Position numbers and translations under genes: made by a program. A stretch of DNA of 64,000 nucleotides from an uncultured Cellvibrio sp. (GTDB lineage Bacteria; Pseudomonadota; Gammaproteobacteria; Pseudomonadales; Cellvibrionaceae), in contig CAMLKG010000002.1 in assembly GCA_946480695.1 (NCBI GenBank), positions 62,001 through 126,000 on the forward strand, given 5' to 3'. Positions 1 through 9,418 of this stretch are shown here, piece by piece (the first letter of the stretch is position 1; each line of letters begins with the position of its first letter). The notes under the pieces were generated by a model. It was not told the origin of the DNA, searched no databases, and saw nothing but the letters and a program-made list of their open reading frames with translations.

Positions 1-26
1 AAAAAGTTGCTGGAACTTTTTTATTA
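1..26 (+). terminator. Hairpin with T-tract at the left edge
   Basis: Arms AAAAAGTT and AACTTTTT flank a 5-base loop (GCTGG), followed by TTATT. It looks like a rho-independent terminator for a gene lying left of the window. The T- and A-rich arms would let it work on either strand. Confidence 0.5.
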
Positions 27-430
27 ATTCTATGGCAGTATTCTTTGACTGCATTGGTTCATTGTTATGCATAGTCGCTCAATTTGGGTGATCGTCTCGC
101 CAGAGGTACATTACACAATTAACCTGCGGCCACTCTTCCGGGGCCTGTTATTTCCCAAATTTTTTACTTGAATCTGCACTTTACCTGAAAAAAAGCCGTT
201 AGAGCTTTTTTTTATGAGAATTTAGGAAGAAAACGGCGCCTGGAATAAATCCTGAACAATTACACTGTGACCGTTACCGGCGTTGGTGTTTCGAAAATTC
301 CCAAGTGGCCGCAATTTTCGGCAAATAATGAAATATGTGCCAATATTATATTTTCACGCGCTTGAATTAAACGCAGATTGAATGAAAAAGGCACAGCGCT
401 TATTTTGAGCGACACTAACCCCATCGTACG
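27..430. other. Gene-free leader region
   Basis: About 400 bases with no credible coding frame on either strand. It holds a second terminator-like hairpin (188-213) and, towards the right, an AT-rich stretch with a possible -10 element (TATTAT near 344) that could serve the gene starting at 444. A sequence resembling a -35 box (TTGACT near 46) lies between the two terminator-like hairpins. I see nothing else. Confidence 0.4.
188..213 (+). terminator. Terminator-like A/T-rich hairpin
   Basis: Seven A plus GC pair with GC plus seven T across a 7-base loop (CGTTAGA). Only two G-C pairs stabilise it, so it is weak by energy, but it ends in eight T. No gene precedes it inside the window. Confidence 0.35.
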
Positions 431-443
431 AGGAGGGGCTGAT

Positions 444-1106
444 ATGCGCCATCAAGTTCCTTTCATTGGCGAACGCAAGGTTATTCGGGCTGATGATGAC
501 CAGGCCCGGGTAAAGCGTACTAGCGGACGGGTAATCGACGAAATTGTTGGCGATGGCGCTACGGAGAGCAGTTGGGAAGATATAGTGCCCGCAGGCTGGA
601 GTGATAAATCCCAACCCGATAAGCCGGCGAAAAAGAGCGTTTCCATTCCCGCATCCAAACCCCAGGTGCCTTATAAACCTGCGGGGAGGGGCCTGGCTTC
701 CGGTACGTCAGCCAGCGCAAAAACGGCTCCCAAAAGCAGCGGCTCTTCTTCCGGCAGAATTACCCTTTCAGAAACGTCTGCCCTTGATTGGGTTCCCATC
801 AATAATGGTCGTGGTTTGCGCGTTAATATCCACGGTTGTATCGGCCTCGAGTTGCGCAAGGAATGGCATCATTTGTTAAACCATACGGCTGAAGCCAATG
901 TGCACGAGTTCGAGTTTAATTTAACAGACACGCCGGCGTTAAGCCTGGCCGGGTTGGGATTGCTGCTTTTATTTAAAGAACGTAAAGGCTTTGCGTGCGA
1001 TAACATTAAATTATGCAATTGCAACAAGGAAATCGAACGCTTATTGCGATGGACGGGCATGGACGAATATTTCGCCATCCACACCACGCACATTTCCAAC
1101 GAATAA
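444..1106 (+). CDS. STAS-domain-like protein with disordered N-terminal half
   Basis: A 220-residue protein. The frame is open from a TTG at 378, but ATG 444 is preceded by a strong AGGAGGGG site at 431-438, which decides the start. Residues from about 50 to 110 are a Pro/Ser/Ala/Lys-rich, probably unstructured linker. The last 90 residues (from about VPINNGRGLRVNIHG) have the alternating strand/helix pattern of a STAS domain, the fold of anti-sigma factor antagonists. A cluster of cysteines (CDNIKLCNCN) lies near the C-terminus. No kinase or phosphatase partner is adjacent, so its pathway is unknown. A regulatory or scaffolding role is inference. Confidence 0.6.
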   Translation: MRHQVPFIGERKVIRADDDQARVKRTSGRVIDEIVGDGATESSWEDIVPAGWSDKSQPDKPAKKSVSIPASKPQVPYKPAGRGLASGTSASAKTAPKSSGSSSGRITLSETSALDWVPINNGRGLRVNIHGCIGLELRKEWHHLLNHTAEANVHEFEFNLTDTPALSLAGLGLLLLFKERKGFACDNIKLCNCNKEIERLLRWTGMDEYFAIHTTHISNE

Positions 1107-1137
1107 AATGGCCTGTTACATCACGGCCATTTTGTTA
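1105..1137. terminator. Bidirectional terminator between convergent genes
   Basis: Perfect 9-bp arms AAAATGGCC / GGCCATTTT overlap the stop codon of the STAS-like gene and lie just before the hisC stop. A/T-rich ends on both sides allow it to serve both genes. Confidence 0.75.
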
Positions 1138-1138
1138 A

Positions 1139-2194
1139 TCATTGATATTTTTTTAACGCCTCAACCAAAGCCCGCATTTGTGCGTCGGTACCTATGGTGA
1201 TACGCAAAAACTGGCTGATGCGCGGTTTATTAAAATAACGCACTAAAATTTTATGATCACGCAAATAGCGGGCTACAGCCGATGCGTCTTTCCCGACCGG
1301 TTCCGCAAATACAAAATTCGCTTGCGATGGTAAAACCCGGAATCCCAATTTTTCCAATTCAGTGACTGTCCACTCGCGGGTAGCGATAATTTTGTTACGG
1401 CATTCCTGGAAATAAGGGTCATCTTCAAAAGCCACAACAGTGGCAGCCTCGGCAATACGGTCTATCGGATACGAGTTAAACGAATTTTTTACCCTATCGA
1501 GCGCTTCGATCAATTCTTGGTGGCCCACTGCCAGGCCGACCCGCATACCGGCAAGTGAACGGGATTTGGACAGGGTTTGCACGACCAATAAATTTGGATA
1601 TCTATTAATTAACCCAATGGCTGTTTCCGCACCAAAATCCACGTAAGCTTCATCAACGACCACCACGGATTCGGTATTTTTTTTCAGCAGCGCCTCAATT
1701 TCAGCGAGCGGTTTGCCAATGGCGGTCGGCGCGTTGGGGTTTGGGAAAATGATTCCACCGTTGTCCTGCGCATAGTCGGCAAAGTCAATTGTGTAATCTT
1801 CACGCAATGGAATTGTTTTCGCTGTAATTCCGAAGAGCTTGCAATACACCGGATAAAAACTGTAGCTAATGTCGGGAAACAACAAGGGTTTTCCCTGCTG
1901 GAAAAACGCCATAAACAATAACGCGAGGACTTCATCGGAACCATTGCCGACAAATACTTGCTCGCTATTTACCTTGTAGTAATCAGCGATGGTATTTTTT
2001 AGTTTTTTGGAGTTCGGGTCCGGATACAAGCGCAACCTGTCGATGGCGTCATGGGTGATTAAATCAAGTACCCTGGGGGAGGGCGGATAGGGGCTCTCGT
2101 TGGTATTTAATTTAATCAACCCGTCAATTTGCGGCTGCTCACCGGGCACATAGGGCTCCAGTTCACGCACCACCGGACTCCAGAACTTCGACAT
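1139..2194 (-). CDS. hisC: Histidinol-phosphate aminotransferase
   Basis: Cytosolic PLP enzyme that transaminates imidazole acetol phosphate with glutamate to give histidinol phosphate in histidine synthesis; some members also act on aromatic amino acids. At 351 residues it has family length. The PLP lysine is K210 in [10 protein letters not shown], and the fold-type I signatures NESPYPPSP (N32 onwards), YPDP, GNGSDE (84-88) and DEAYVDF (181-187) are present. ATG 2194 is preceded by GAGGAG. It stands alone rather than in a his operon, so a broader aromatic/histidinol specificity is possible; Pseudomonas also has more than one HisC-like protein. Confidence 0.9.
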   Translation of the reverse strand: MSKFWSPVVRELEPYVPGEQPQIDGLIKLNTNESPYPPSPRVLDLITHDAIDRLRLYPDPNSKKLKNTIADYYKVNSEQVFVGNGSDEVLALLFMAFFQQGKPLLFPDISYSFYPVYCKLFGITAKTIPLREDYTIDFADYAQDNGGIIFPNPNAPTAIGKPLAEIEALLKKNTESVVVVDEAYVDFGAETAIGLINRYPNLLVVQTLSKSRSLAGMRVGLAVGHQELIEALDRVKNSFNSYPIDRIAEAATVVAFEDDPYFQECRNKIIATREWTVTELEKLGFRVLPSQANFVFAEPVGKDASAVARYLRDHKILVRYFNKPRISQFLRITIGTDAQMRALVEALKKYQ

Positions 2195-2384
2195 GATCGC
2201 TCCTCGGCGAATGGCTATTTAAAGAGCGGGCAGTATACGCGTTGCGCGGGCCAGCTCACACCCGGCGCTTATAAAATACCCCCATTTACTCCACCAAACC
2301 CGAATCCGCTACAGTTGTTAAATAGGTAATACCAGCATCAAATTCGCCTTATGACTTCCGGTGCTGGTCTGCATATCGGCAAAT

Positions 2385-2984
2385 TTACACCGATAAATCA
2401 TCAACCGATTCCACCACGACTGCAAATGCGTCGCGCAATTCCGCCAGCGCAACCTGCTTTACCCGTTCCGCATCAATACGTTCGCCGCGATGATCAAATA
2501 AATCACGGCTGGTCGTCGCCTCGGCCACAATAGTGGTTTGATAGCCTAAATCCAGTGCGGCGCGCGCCGTGGCAGAAACGCAAACATGCGTGGTGCAACC
2601 GGCAATAATTAACTGCCGGCGACCCGTGCCGGCAATAATCGTTTGCAAATCGGTTCCTGCGAAGGCATTGGGTAAATGTTTGATAACAACATGGTCTTCC
2701 CCGGTTGCGGCTACATCTTGCAACTCGGCATAAAATATACCTCCATCATTAAATAGCAAATTGCCTTCAGGTCCCTTGTTTACCACATGGATGACGGGGG
2801 TTTGTTGTTCCTTTGCCCGTGCAATCAAGCGTGCGGCTCCGGTAACGGCTCTTTGCAAATAGGGCAAAGGTACTGCGCCATCAAGATATTCACGTTGCAT
2901 ATCGATAATGATGACAACGGCTTCGCTTAAACGCGCGGCGGGATGATCAAAGCCAAATAATTCAGTAAATGTTTTGTGGTTCAT
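2385..2984 (-). CDS. Isochorismatase-family cysteine hydrolase
   Basis: A 199-residue alpha/beta hydrolase of the isochorismatase-like (nicotinamidase-related) superfamily. The catalytic triad is visible: D28 in IIIDMQ, K102 in VIKHLPNAF and nucleophile C135 in GCTTHVCVSATAR. The open frame extends to 3104 into the neighbouring gene, but ATG 2984 has GAGGAG just upstream. The substrate cannot be read from sequence; members hydrolyse amides, ureido groups or isochorismate. It follows the NAD(P)-binding gene by about 67 bases on the same strand, so the two probably share a transcript controlled by the divergent LysR regulator. Confidence 0.82.
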   Translation of the reverse strand: MNHKTFTELFGFDHPAARLSEAVVIIIDMQREYLDGAVPLPYLQRAVTGAARLIARAKEQQTPVIHVVNKGPEGNLLFNDGGIFYAELQDVAATGEDHVVIKHLPNAFAGTDLQTIIAGTGRRQLIIAGCTTHVCVSATARAALDLGYQTTIVAEATTSRDLFDHRGERIDAERVKQVALAELRDAFAVVVESVDDLSV

Positions 2985-3051
2985 GCGAGGCTCCTCGTTT
3001 TTTCCTTTGTGGCAGGAAGGAAATGTCTTCCTGCGATTGAGTGTTTTCCCA

Positions 3052-3663
3052 TTAATAACCAACGGTAAAGCGTTGCTGGTGATGTTGTGGCTGTTCCAGT
3101 TCATCGATAACGGCTACAGCGAAATCCTGGTTGGAAATACGGCTTTCACCATTTTCATTTACTAACAATTGCTCGCTACCCAGGCGGAATTTCCCGGTGC
3201 GTTGACCAGGTTCAATAAGCGCTGACGGCGATACATACACCCAGTCCAGTGTCTTTTCCGCGCGCAATGCGTCCAGGAATCCAATCGCAGCCTGCGCAAC
3301 GGCTTTCCATTCATTGGGAAAGTTGGGGGTATCGATCACCCGCACTCCCGGCGCGACTTCCAGGCTGCCTGCACCGCCCACCACCAGGAGGCGTTTTACC
3401 CCGGATGCTTTAACTGCATTGATCAACGCCGGGAAATCCACGTCGAGGTAATGGAAGGAAATGATGGCGGCATCATGGTCGGCCAGGGCCGCCGTTACCG
3501 CCTGCGGATGGTGACTGTCGAGCGCGACGCCGGTAATGTTCGGATGCGCCGCCAGTTTGTGCGGGTTGCGCACCAGCGCAGTAACCCGGTGCTGGCGATT
3601 GATAGCTTCGGCCAAAATGTGTTGGCCGATAAACCCGGTAGCGCCGATTAGTGCAATTTTCAT
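3052..3663 (-). CDS. NAD(P)-binding (NmrA-like / atypical SDR) protein
   Basis: A 203-residue Rossmann protein starting MKIALIGATGFIGQHI, with the glycine-rich dinucleotide-binding GATGFIG at residues 7-13. It matches the short NAD(P)H-binding group of atypical short-chain dehydrogenases (YwnB/NmrA type). No classical YxxxK pair is evident, so it may be a redox sensor or an oxidoreductase of unknown substrate. It is the first gene of a two-gene minus-strand unit with the isochorismatase-like gene and is transcribed away from the LysR gene at 3794. Confidence 0.75.
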   Translation of the reverse strand: MKIALIGATGFIGQHILAEAINRQHRVTALVRNPHKLAAHPNITGVALDSHHPQAVTAALADHDAAIISFHYLDVDFPALINAVKASGVKRLLVVGGAGSLEVAPGVRVIDTPNFPNEWKAVAQAAIGFLDALRAEKTLDWVYVSPSALIEPGQRTGKFRLGSEQLLVNENGESRISNQDFAVAVIDELEQPQHHQQRFTVGY

Positions 3664-3763
3664 ATCTGATCCTCATTGGTTAGTGTGAATGGGTGAATTG
3701 CTTCGGTGAGGCCAGTATCGCTGCCATTGATTGTGCTGATAAGATGGTCAAAACTTCATTCTC

Positions 3764-3782
3764 TGTCCATTAAAAGTGGACA
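3764..3782. promoter_or_regulatory. Inverted repeat, candidate LysR operator
   Basis: Perfect arms TGTCCA / TGGACA separated by seven bases, directly upstream of the ribosome binding site (TTGGAGGGG) of the LysR gene and in the divergent intergenic space. Size and symmetry suit a LysR-type autoregulatory site. Function is inferred from position. Confidence 0.5.
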
Positions 3783-3793
3783 ATTGGAGGGGT

Positions 3794-4699
3794 ATGACCA
3801 GCTTGTTTGATATCAACCTGAATCGTTTGGTGGTATTCGTTGCAGTCGTGGAGACTGGCTCGATAACGGCGGCGGCCAGTCGTTTAGGCGTGGCGAAAAC
3901 CATGGTGAGCGCCCATATGCAAAAACTCGAAATGGAGATCGGCAGTAATTTGCTGGTGCGTACCACGCGCCGTTTGCACCTTACCGAAGCGGGTACCCGG
4001 TTCTACGAGGCTTGCCAGAAAATCCTGCTGGACACCGAGTTGGCGGTAGCAGAAGCGGGCAGTGACACTCGCCAGTTGCGCGGCAAATTACGTATATCCA
4101 CTTCTATTGATTATGGGGCCTCGGTGGTTTCGCCCCTGGCGGCGCGGTTATGCAAGCAGCATCCGGAATTGCGCATCGAAATAATCGCCAGTGACCACCG
4201 AGTGGACATGGTGGCTGAGGGTATTGATCTCGCGATCCGTATTGGCCGCCTGGCGGATTCCAGCCATAAGGCAGCGTTGATTGCCAATTTTGATGAATGG
4301 CTGGTTGCTGCACCGGATTATTTTCCCCAAGGGTTACCGGATTCACCGGCTGCGCTGGATACTTATCCGTTGATCGGTTTATCGGTGTTGCCGAATCCTT
4401 TGCATTGGACCTTCACCCGCCCGGGATCGGCGTCGGTGACTTGCCGATTCCGTTCATCGCTGATGACCAACACCTCGTTGGGAGTCCAGGCTGCGGCGCG
4501 AGTGGGGGCAGGTTTGGCGATATTGCCGGATTACGCGGTGAAGGATGATATTTCCGCAGGCAGGCTGGTGCGTTTATTGCCTGGGTGGTCTTTGCCGGGC
4601 GGGGGTATCTATGCGGTATTTCCCGGCTCAGTGCAGCGCTCCCAAAAAGTCGGCGTTTTTATTGAAGCCTTAAAACAGCGCTATAGTTCACTAGGTTAA
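3794..4699 (+). CDS. LysR-family transcriptional regulator
   Basis: A 301-residue regulator: an N-terminal winged helix-turn-helix (about residues 1-60; ITAAASRLGVAKTMVSAHMQKLE) and a LysR substrate-binding domain (about 90-295). The frame opens at GTG 3776, but ATG 3794 has TTGGAGGGG in front. It is divergent from the NAD(P)-binding and isochorismatase-like genes, the usual arrangement for a LysR regulator and its targets. The effector is unknown. Confidence 0.88.
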   Translation: MTSLFDINLNRLVVFVAVVETGSITAAASRLGVAKTMVSAHMQKLEMEIGSNLLVRTTRRLHLTEAGTRFYEACQKILLDTELAVAEAGSDTRQLRGKLRISTSIDYGASVVSPLAARLCKQHPELRIEIIASDHRVDMVAEGIDLAIRIGRLADSSHKAALIANFDEWLVAAPDYFPQGLPDSPAALDTYPLIGLSVLPNPLHWTFTRPGSASVTCRFRSSLMTNTSLGVQAAARVGAGLAILPDYAVKDDISAGRLVRLLPGWSLPGGGIYAVFPGSVQRSQKVGVFIEALKQRYSSLG

Positions 4700-4752
4700 T
4701 CGTCTTTTTAGATTGCATCTGATGGATGCTGTATTTTTTGGAGACTGGTCCA

Positions 4753-5538
4753 ATGAAACCTATGCCGGAATTGGTAATGCTTGATCTGGATGGCACCTTG
4801 TACGTTGGGAAACAACCTATTCCCGGCGCGATTTCCGCTATCAACCGACTGCGCGAGCAAGGCATCGCGTTGCGTTTTCTCACAAATACCACCACCAAAT
4901 CCCAGGATGAATTAATTGCGCAATTGCGAGTAATGGGTTTTATGCTGGAAGATGATGAATTAATTAGCGCGCCTGTGGCGGCGAAATTGGAATTATTTAA
5001 CTTGCAACAGAATTTAAACCGCCCCTTGCGCATCTGGCCCGTGGTTGCGGACGGCATTAAACAAGACTTCTCCGAGTTTTTTTGGGATGAGAATAAGCCG
5101 GACTATGTTGTGTTAGGTGATATAGGCGAAGTGTGGGATTTAAATTTAATTAATCGGTTGTTTAATGTGATGCACGCCGGTGCAGAACTTATTGCGTTGC
5201 ATAAAAATCGTTTTTGGCAAACGGAAGATGGATTGAAAGCGGATATAGGTTTTTTTGTTTCCGGCCTTGAATATGTATGCAGCAAAAAGGCGCTTGTTAT
5301 GGGGAAACCCAATCGCGCTTTTTTCCAGCGAGTATTGGATTCAGCCGGTGTTGACGCTATGAATGCAATAATGGTCGGGGATGACCTGGATAGTGATGTG
5401 GGAGGTGCCCAGCAGGTGGGTATTCGTGGTTGCCTGGTGAAAACCGGTAAATATCGCGAAGCCTATGCTGACCAGTCTATGATAAAACCTGCCTATGTCC
5501 TCGCTTCTGTGGCAGAGCTTGGTCGTCTCTGGTCGTAG
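4753..5538 (+). CDS. HAD-superfamily (IIA, NagD/LHPP-like) phosphatase
   Basis: A 261-residue HAD hydrolase. Motif I is DLDGT with nucleophile D11 and acid/base D13; LTNTTT is motif II; the conserved lysine lies in MGKPNRAFF; motif IV is VGDDLDSDVGGA. Length and cap type fit HAD-IIA enzymes (NagD, HDHD2, LHPP), which cleave small phosphate esters or phospho-residues. Start ATG 4753 was preferred over 4726 because GGAG precedes it by about nine bases and it matches family length. It begins 53 bases after the LysR stop but need not be functionally linked. Confidence 0.82.
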   Translation: MKPMPELVMLDLDGTLYVGKQPIPGAISAINRLREQGIALRFLTNTTTKSQDELIAQLRVMGFMLEDDELISAPVAAKLELFNLQQNLNRPLRIWPVVADGIKQDFSEFFWDENKPDYVVLGDIGEVWDLNLINRLFNVMHAGAELIALHKNRFWQTEDGLKADIGFFVSGLEYVCSKKALVMGKPNRAFFQRVLDSAGVDAMNAIMVGDDLDSDVGGAQQVGIRGCLVKTGKYREAYADQSMIKPAYVLASVAELGRLWS

Positions 5539-5686
5539 CTGGCCAGGTGAGGTTATCACCCGGGGTTGGCACGCTATTGAAGAAATATTTTGCAAATGGA
5601 TCGGCAGGTTTTTCGCGATATGTTTATCAGGGGCCTAGGGGCTTCGGCGGTAAACCAAAATAACAACTGAAAAAAATCAGTCAAGA

Positions 5687-7471
5687 ATGAATCCTATGTT
5701 AATGACCAACGATGATTTCCTCGGCCACCCGAAAGGCCTCTATGTTTGTTTCGCAACCGAGATGTGGGAGCGATTTTCGTTTTACGGAATGAAATTTATC
5801 CTGCTGCTATATCTCACCAAATACCATTTATTTTCCGACAACCATGGCCTGGATGTTCTCGGTGCTTATGCGGGCCTGGTGTACGCGTTACCGGTAATCG
5901 GTGGATTGATTGCGGATCGTTATCTGGGGACGCGTCGAGCGGTATTATTTGGTGGCATTCTATTGGTTATCGGCCATTTGTTAATGGCCGTCGAAGGGCA
6001 GCAGGCGGTGCATTATCCCGCCGGTACTATGCTAACCGAGTCCTTAGTATTAGCGAATGGCGAAATTCTTAACGCGGGTACGGTGCTTGGCAATGAGGTG
6101 ACCAAACAGGATACCGCGGCGCTCAATGTTTTTTACACCGCTATCGCTTTTATTGTTATCGGCGTTGGTTTTTTAAAGCCGAATATTTCTGTGATCGTCG
6201 GCAAACTTTATCCCGAAAATGATCCGCGCCGCGATTCCGGTTTTACGCTTTTTTATATGGGTATCAATGTCGGCGCGTTGGTGGCGACCTTGGTGTGCGG
6301 TTGGTTGGGCGAAACATATGGCTGGAAATATGGTTTCGGTTTGGCCGGTGTAGGGATGATCCTTGGCTTGTTTACCTTTCTTTTTGGGCAACGTTATTTA
6401 AAAGGGTATGCGGAATCCCCCGATCCTGCATGGCTCGCGACTAAAACAGCAGGCATCAAGCGGGAATGGTGGATATATATCGCCAGTATTGCTTCGCTGC
6501 CGCTTATTTGGTGGTTGGTGCAAAGTGAACCGGTCGTTCATATCACGCAAAATATTTTCTTGCTGTTAGGCATTGTCGGCATTCTTACCTACGCCATGAT
6601 TTACCCCAACCCATGGCAATCAAAAAAATCGCTGCTCGCGTTAACCGCGGTTGTAATTTTTATTGGTGTGGGAAGTGTACTGACCCAAAACCGGGTAATC
6701 CAGGTTTCCGCAACAGCTACGGAATATTGGGTTTATTCATCTTTGGTTGCACTATTTATATTTATCGTTTACGGATTCGCTAAACATCGCAGTGTGGAAT
6801 TCACTCGCACCCTGATATTGATGGTATTGATTGTTTCAACCGTAGTGTTTTGGTCCTTGTTTGAGCAATCCGCGGCGTCAATGACATTATTTGCTGACCG
6901 CGTGCTTGATCGGGAAATATTGGGAACTAGCATCGCCGCCAGTCAATTTGCTGCGCTCAACCCCGCTTTTATTATGCTATTAGCGGTTCCTTTTGCGTTG
7001 CTATGGCCCTGGTTGGATTCGCGCGGCCTCAACCCTTCCACGCCGGTAAAATTTTCAATAGGAACCATACTCGCCGGTTTGGGTTTTGGTGCCCTGGTAT
7101 TGGGTGCGCAATTTCCCAATGAAGCGGGCAAGGTAGCAGTACTTTGGTTTGTGCTCGCCTATTTTTGTCACAGTACCGGTGAATTATGTTTGTCGCCGAT
7201 TGGTTTGTCGGCTGTTACCAAATTATCCATTCCCCGTGTGGTAGGGGTAAGCATGGGTACATGGTTTGTGGCGACTGCGCTGTCAGAGACACTTGCGACG
7301 CGTTTATCCAAATTGGCTTCAATTGATACTTCAGCGAAATCGGACGTTGCGGCCATGTTGGCAACCTACACCGAATTATTTGAATACCTTACCTGGTTGG
7401 GTATTGGTTTTGGTGTGTTTATGTTGGTGATTTCGCCGCTGCTTAGACGCGGTATGGCGGGAATACATTAA
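5687..7471 (+). CDS. POT-family proton-dependent oligopeptide transporter
   Basis: A 594-residue inner-membrane symporter of the PTR2/POT branch of the major facilitator superfamily, importing di- and tripeptides with protons. The signature ATEMWERFSFYGMK on helix 1 contains the family E-x-x-E-R-F motif, and a second signature, GFLKPNISVIVGKLY, follows. The protein has the multiple helices expected of a POT carrier, with two extra ones in the middle as in bacterial members. It ends nine bases before the peptidyl-dipeptidase gene, so the two are likely co-transcribed. Confidence 0.9.
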   Translation: MNPMLMTNDDFLGHPKGLYVCFATEMWERFSFYGMKFILLLYLTKYHLFSDNHGLDVLGAYAGLVYALPVIGGLIADRYLGTRRAVLFGGILLVIGHLLMAVEGQQAVHYPAGTMLTESLVLANGEILNAGTVLGNEVTKQDTAALNVFYTAIAFIVIGVGFLKPNISVIVGKLYPENDPRRDSGFTLFYMGINVGALVATLVCGWLGETYGWKYGFGLAGVGMILGLFTFLFGQRYLKGYAESPDPAWLATKTAGIKREWWIYIASIASLPLIWWLVQSEPVVHITQNIFLLLGIVGILTYAMIYPNPWQSKKSLLALTAVVIFIGVGSVLTQNRVIQVSATATEYWVYSSLVALFIFIVYGFAKHRSVEFTRTLILMVLIVSTVVFWSLFEQSAASMTLFADRVLDREILGTSIAASQFAALNPAFIMLLAVPFALLWPWLDSRGLNPSTPVKFSIGTILAGLGFGALVLGAQFPNEAGKVAVLWFVLAYFCHSTGELCLSPIGLSAVTKLSIPRVVGVSMGTWFVATALSETLATRLSKLASIDTSAKSDVAAMLATYTELFEYLTWLGIGFGVFMLVISPLLRRGMAGIH

Positions 7472-7480
7472 TCCATACTA

Positions 7481-9364
7481 ATGACAAAAAGTGGGACCTT
7501 GATGATGAGAAAAATAACACCAGGTTTTGTATTGCGTGCAGCTGCGCTCCTGGCTCCCTGCATTTTTTTAGCCTCTTGCCAGCCGTCCTCTTCGGTAAAA
7601 AATAAAGGTGATGTCGATAAAAAATCGGCCGATACCTTTATTGCGGATGTTAACCAACGTTATATGGATATCTATCGGGAAACTAACGCCGCGCAATGGG
7701 CTTATGTAACTTACATCAATGAAGATACTGCGCTACTGGCCTCCAAAGCTAACGAGCGAATGATGGGGTTTGAAAAAGAAATCCTTGCCGAAGCGCGCGT
7801 TTATAAAGACGACCCCATGTCTGCCCCGACTGCGAAGGCGTACACTAATTTAACATTGGGCAAAACACTTTTACCGCCGGATACGCCGGCTGAACGCGCA
7901 GAATTAGCGAAGCTTGGCACTGATATGGAAGGCATTTATGGCGCGGGGAAATACTGCAAAACCTATCAAAAAAACCATTCGGGCAACAAGCAAGAATGCC
8001 GCGATCTGAATCAGCTATCCGAGGTTTTGGTAAAGAGCCGCGATTACGATGAATTGCTGGATGCCTGGACCGGTTGGCGTACAGTGGCGCCTTCCTATAA
8101 AAAAGAATATTCACGTTTTGTGGAAATCGCCAATGCCGGCGCCCGTGCTTACGGTTTTAGCGATATGGGGGCGTCCTGGAAGTCCGGTTACGATATGCCC
8201 GCAGCAAATTTTGAAGCAGAAGTGGAGCGGCTTTGGTCACAGGTGGAGCCGTTGTATAAATCACTCCATTGCAAAGTGCGTACTGACCTTGCAAAACATT
8301 ATGGGAAAAACAAAGTTCCGTTTGATCAACCCATTCCTGCGCATTTACTCGGTAATATGTGGAGCCAGCAATGGGGCAGTATTTACGATGTGGTAACGCC
8401 CTATCCCGGTGTGGGAGACCTGGACGTTACCGCCGCATTGGTAAAAAGCAAAAAGGATGCAGTTGCTATCGCCAAAACGGCTGAAAATTTTTTCACCTCA
8501 CTCGGTTTGCGTGCATTGCCAAAAAGCTTTTGGGAAAAATCCATGCTCACCAAACCGCGTGACCGTGAAGTTGTGTGTCACGCAAGCGCCTGGACCATGG
8601 ATGCGAAGGAAGATGTACGCATCAAGGAGTGTATAGAGCCTACTGAAATTGAATTTGAAACCATTCATCACGAGTTGGGCCACATCTATTATTTCCTTGC
8701 GTACAACGATAAACCTTATTTATTCCAGAACGGCGCTAACGATGGCTTCCACGAAGCCATTGGCGATACGATTGTGCTATCCATGACACCCGGTTATCTA
8801 AAAACCATCGGCCTGATTGATAAGGTGGAGAATAACCAGAAAGCCGTTATTAACCAGCAAATGAAATTGGCGCTGGACAAGGTTGCATTCCTGCCGTTTG
8901 GAAAAATCATTGATCAATGGCGCTGGCAGGTATTTTCCGGAAAAATAAAACCGGGAGATTACAATAAATCCTGGTGGCAATTGGTAAATCAATACCAGGG
9001 CATTCGTTCCCCGGTACCGCGCAGCGAAAGCGATTTTGATGCGGGCGCTAAATACCATGTCGCGGCGAATGTTCCCTACACTCGCTATTTCATCGCCCAC
9101 ATTTTGCAATTCCAATTCCACAAGGCTTTGTGTGATGCTGCGGGTTTCAAAGGCCCTTTGCATGAATGTTCCATCTATAACAGCAAACAAGCCGGTACAA
9201 AACTGCAAGCGTTGCTGGCTGCGGGTGCCAGCAAACCCTGGCAAGATGTTTTGGAAGAGGCCATAGGTACCCGCGTAATGGATGCCTCGGCAATCCTTGA
9301 TTATTTCGCTCCGTTGAAAACCTGGCTGGATGAACAGAATAAAGGGCAGGTTTGTGGCTGGTAA
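7481..9364 (+). CDS. M2-family peptidyl-dipeptidase (ACE-like) lipoprotein
   Basis: Zinc peptidyl-dipeptidase that removes C-terminal dipeptides. The zinc site is HELGH at residues 397-401, with the third ligand E425 in FHEAIGD. The N-terminus has a lipoprotein signal (LASC, lipidated C33), so the enzyme should be membrane-anchored and face the periplasm. The start may instead be ATG 7502 or 7505, giving a shorter and more typical signal peptide (MMRKITPGFV). At 627 residues it is of family size. The preceding POT transporter could import the dipeptides it releases. Confidence 0.9.
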   Translation: MTKSGTLMMRKITPGFVLRAAALLAPCIFLASCQPSSSVKNKGDVDKKSADTFIADVNQRYMDIYRETNAAQWAYVTYINEDTALLASKANERMMGFEKEILAEARVYKDDPMSAPTAKAYTNLTLGKTLLPPDTPAERAELAKLGTDMEGIYGAGKYCKTYQKNHSGNKQECRDLNQLSEVLVKSRDYDELLDAWTGWRTVAPSYKKEYSRFVEIANAGARAYGFSDMGASWKSGYDMPAANFEAEVERLWSQVEPLYKSLHCKVRTDLAKHYGKNKVPFDQPIPAHLLGNMWSQQWGSIYDVVTPYPGVGDLDVTAALVKSKKDAVAIAKTAENFFTSLGLRALPKSFWEKSMLTKPRDREVVCHASAWTMDAKEDVRIKECIEPTEIEFETIHHELGHIYYFLAYNDKPYLFQNGANDGFHEAIGDTIVLSMTPGYLKTIGLIDKVENNQKAVINQQMKLALDKVAFLPFGKIIDQWRWQVFSGKIKPGDYNKSWWQLVNQYQGIRSPVPRSESDFDAGAKYHVAANVPYTRYFIAHILQFQFHKALCDAAGFKGPLHECSIYNSKQAGTKLQALLAAGASKPWQDVLEEAIGTRVMDASAILDYFAPLKTWLDEQNKGQVCGW

Positions 9365-9379
9365 TTTACATATTTTGAT

Positions 9380-9418
9380 AGCAGCTGGCATTGAAGATGC
9401 TGGCTGCTTTTATTATTA
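9380..9418 (+). terminator. Rho-independent terminator after the peptidase gene
   Basis: An 11-bp stem, allowing two G-U pairs (AGCAGCTGGCA / TGCTGGCTGCT), with a 7-base loop, then TTTATTATT. It lies between the convergent peptidase and MATE genes and touches the end of the latter. Confidence 0.75.

Noticed and set aside
378..443. Upstream extension of the STAS-like gene to a TTG codon
   Set aside because: ATG 444 has a much stronger ribosome binding site (AGGAGGGG); the extension has none.
5540..5570. GGTGA/TCACC hairpin after the HAD phosphatase gene
   Set aside because: No T-tract follows and the stem is short; not called a terminator.
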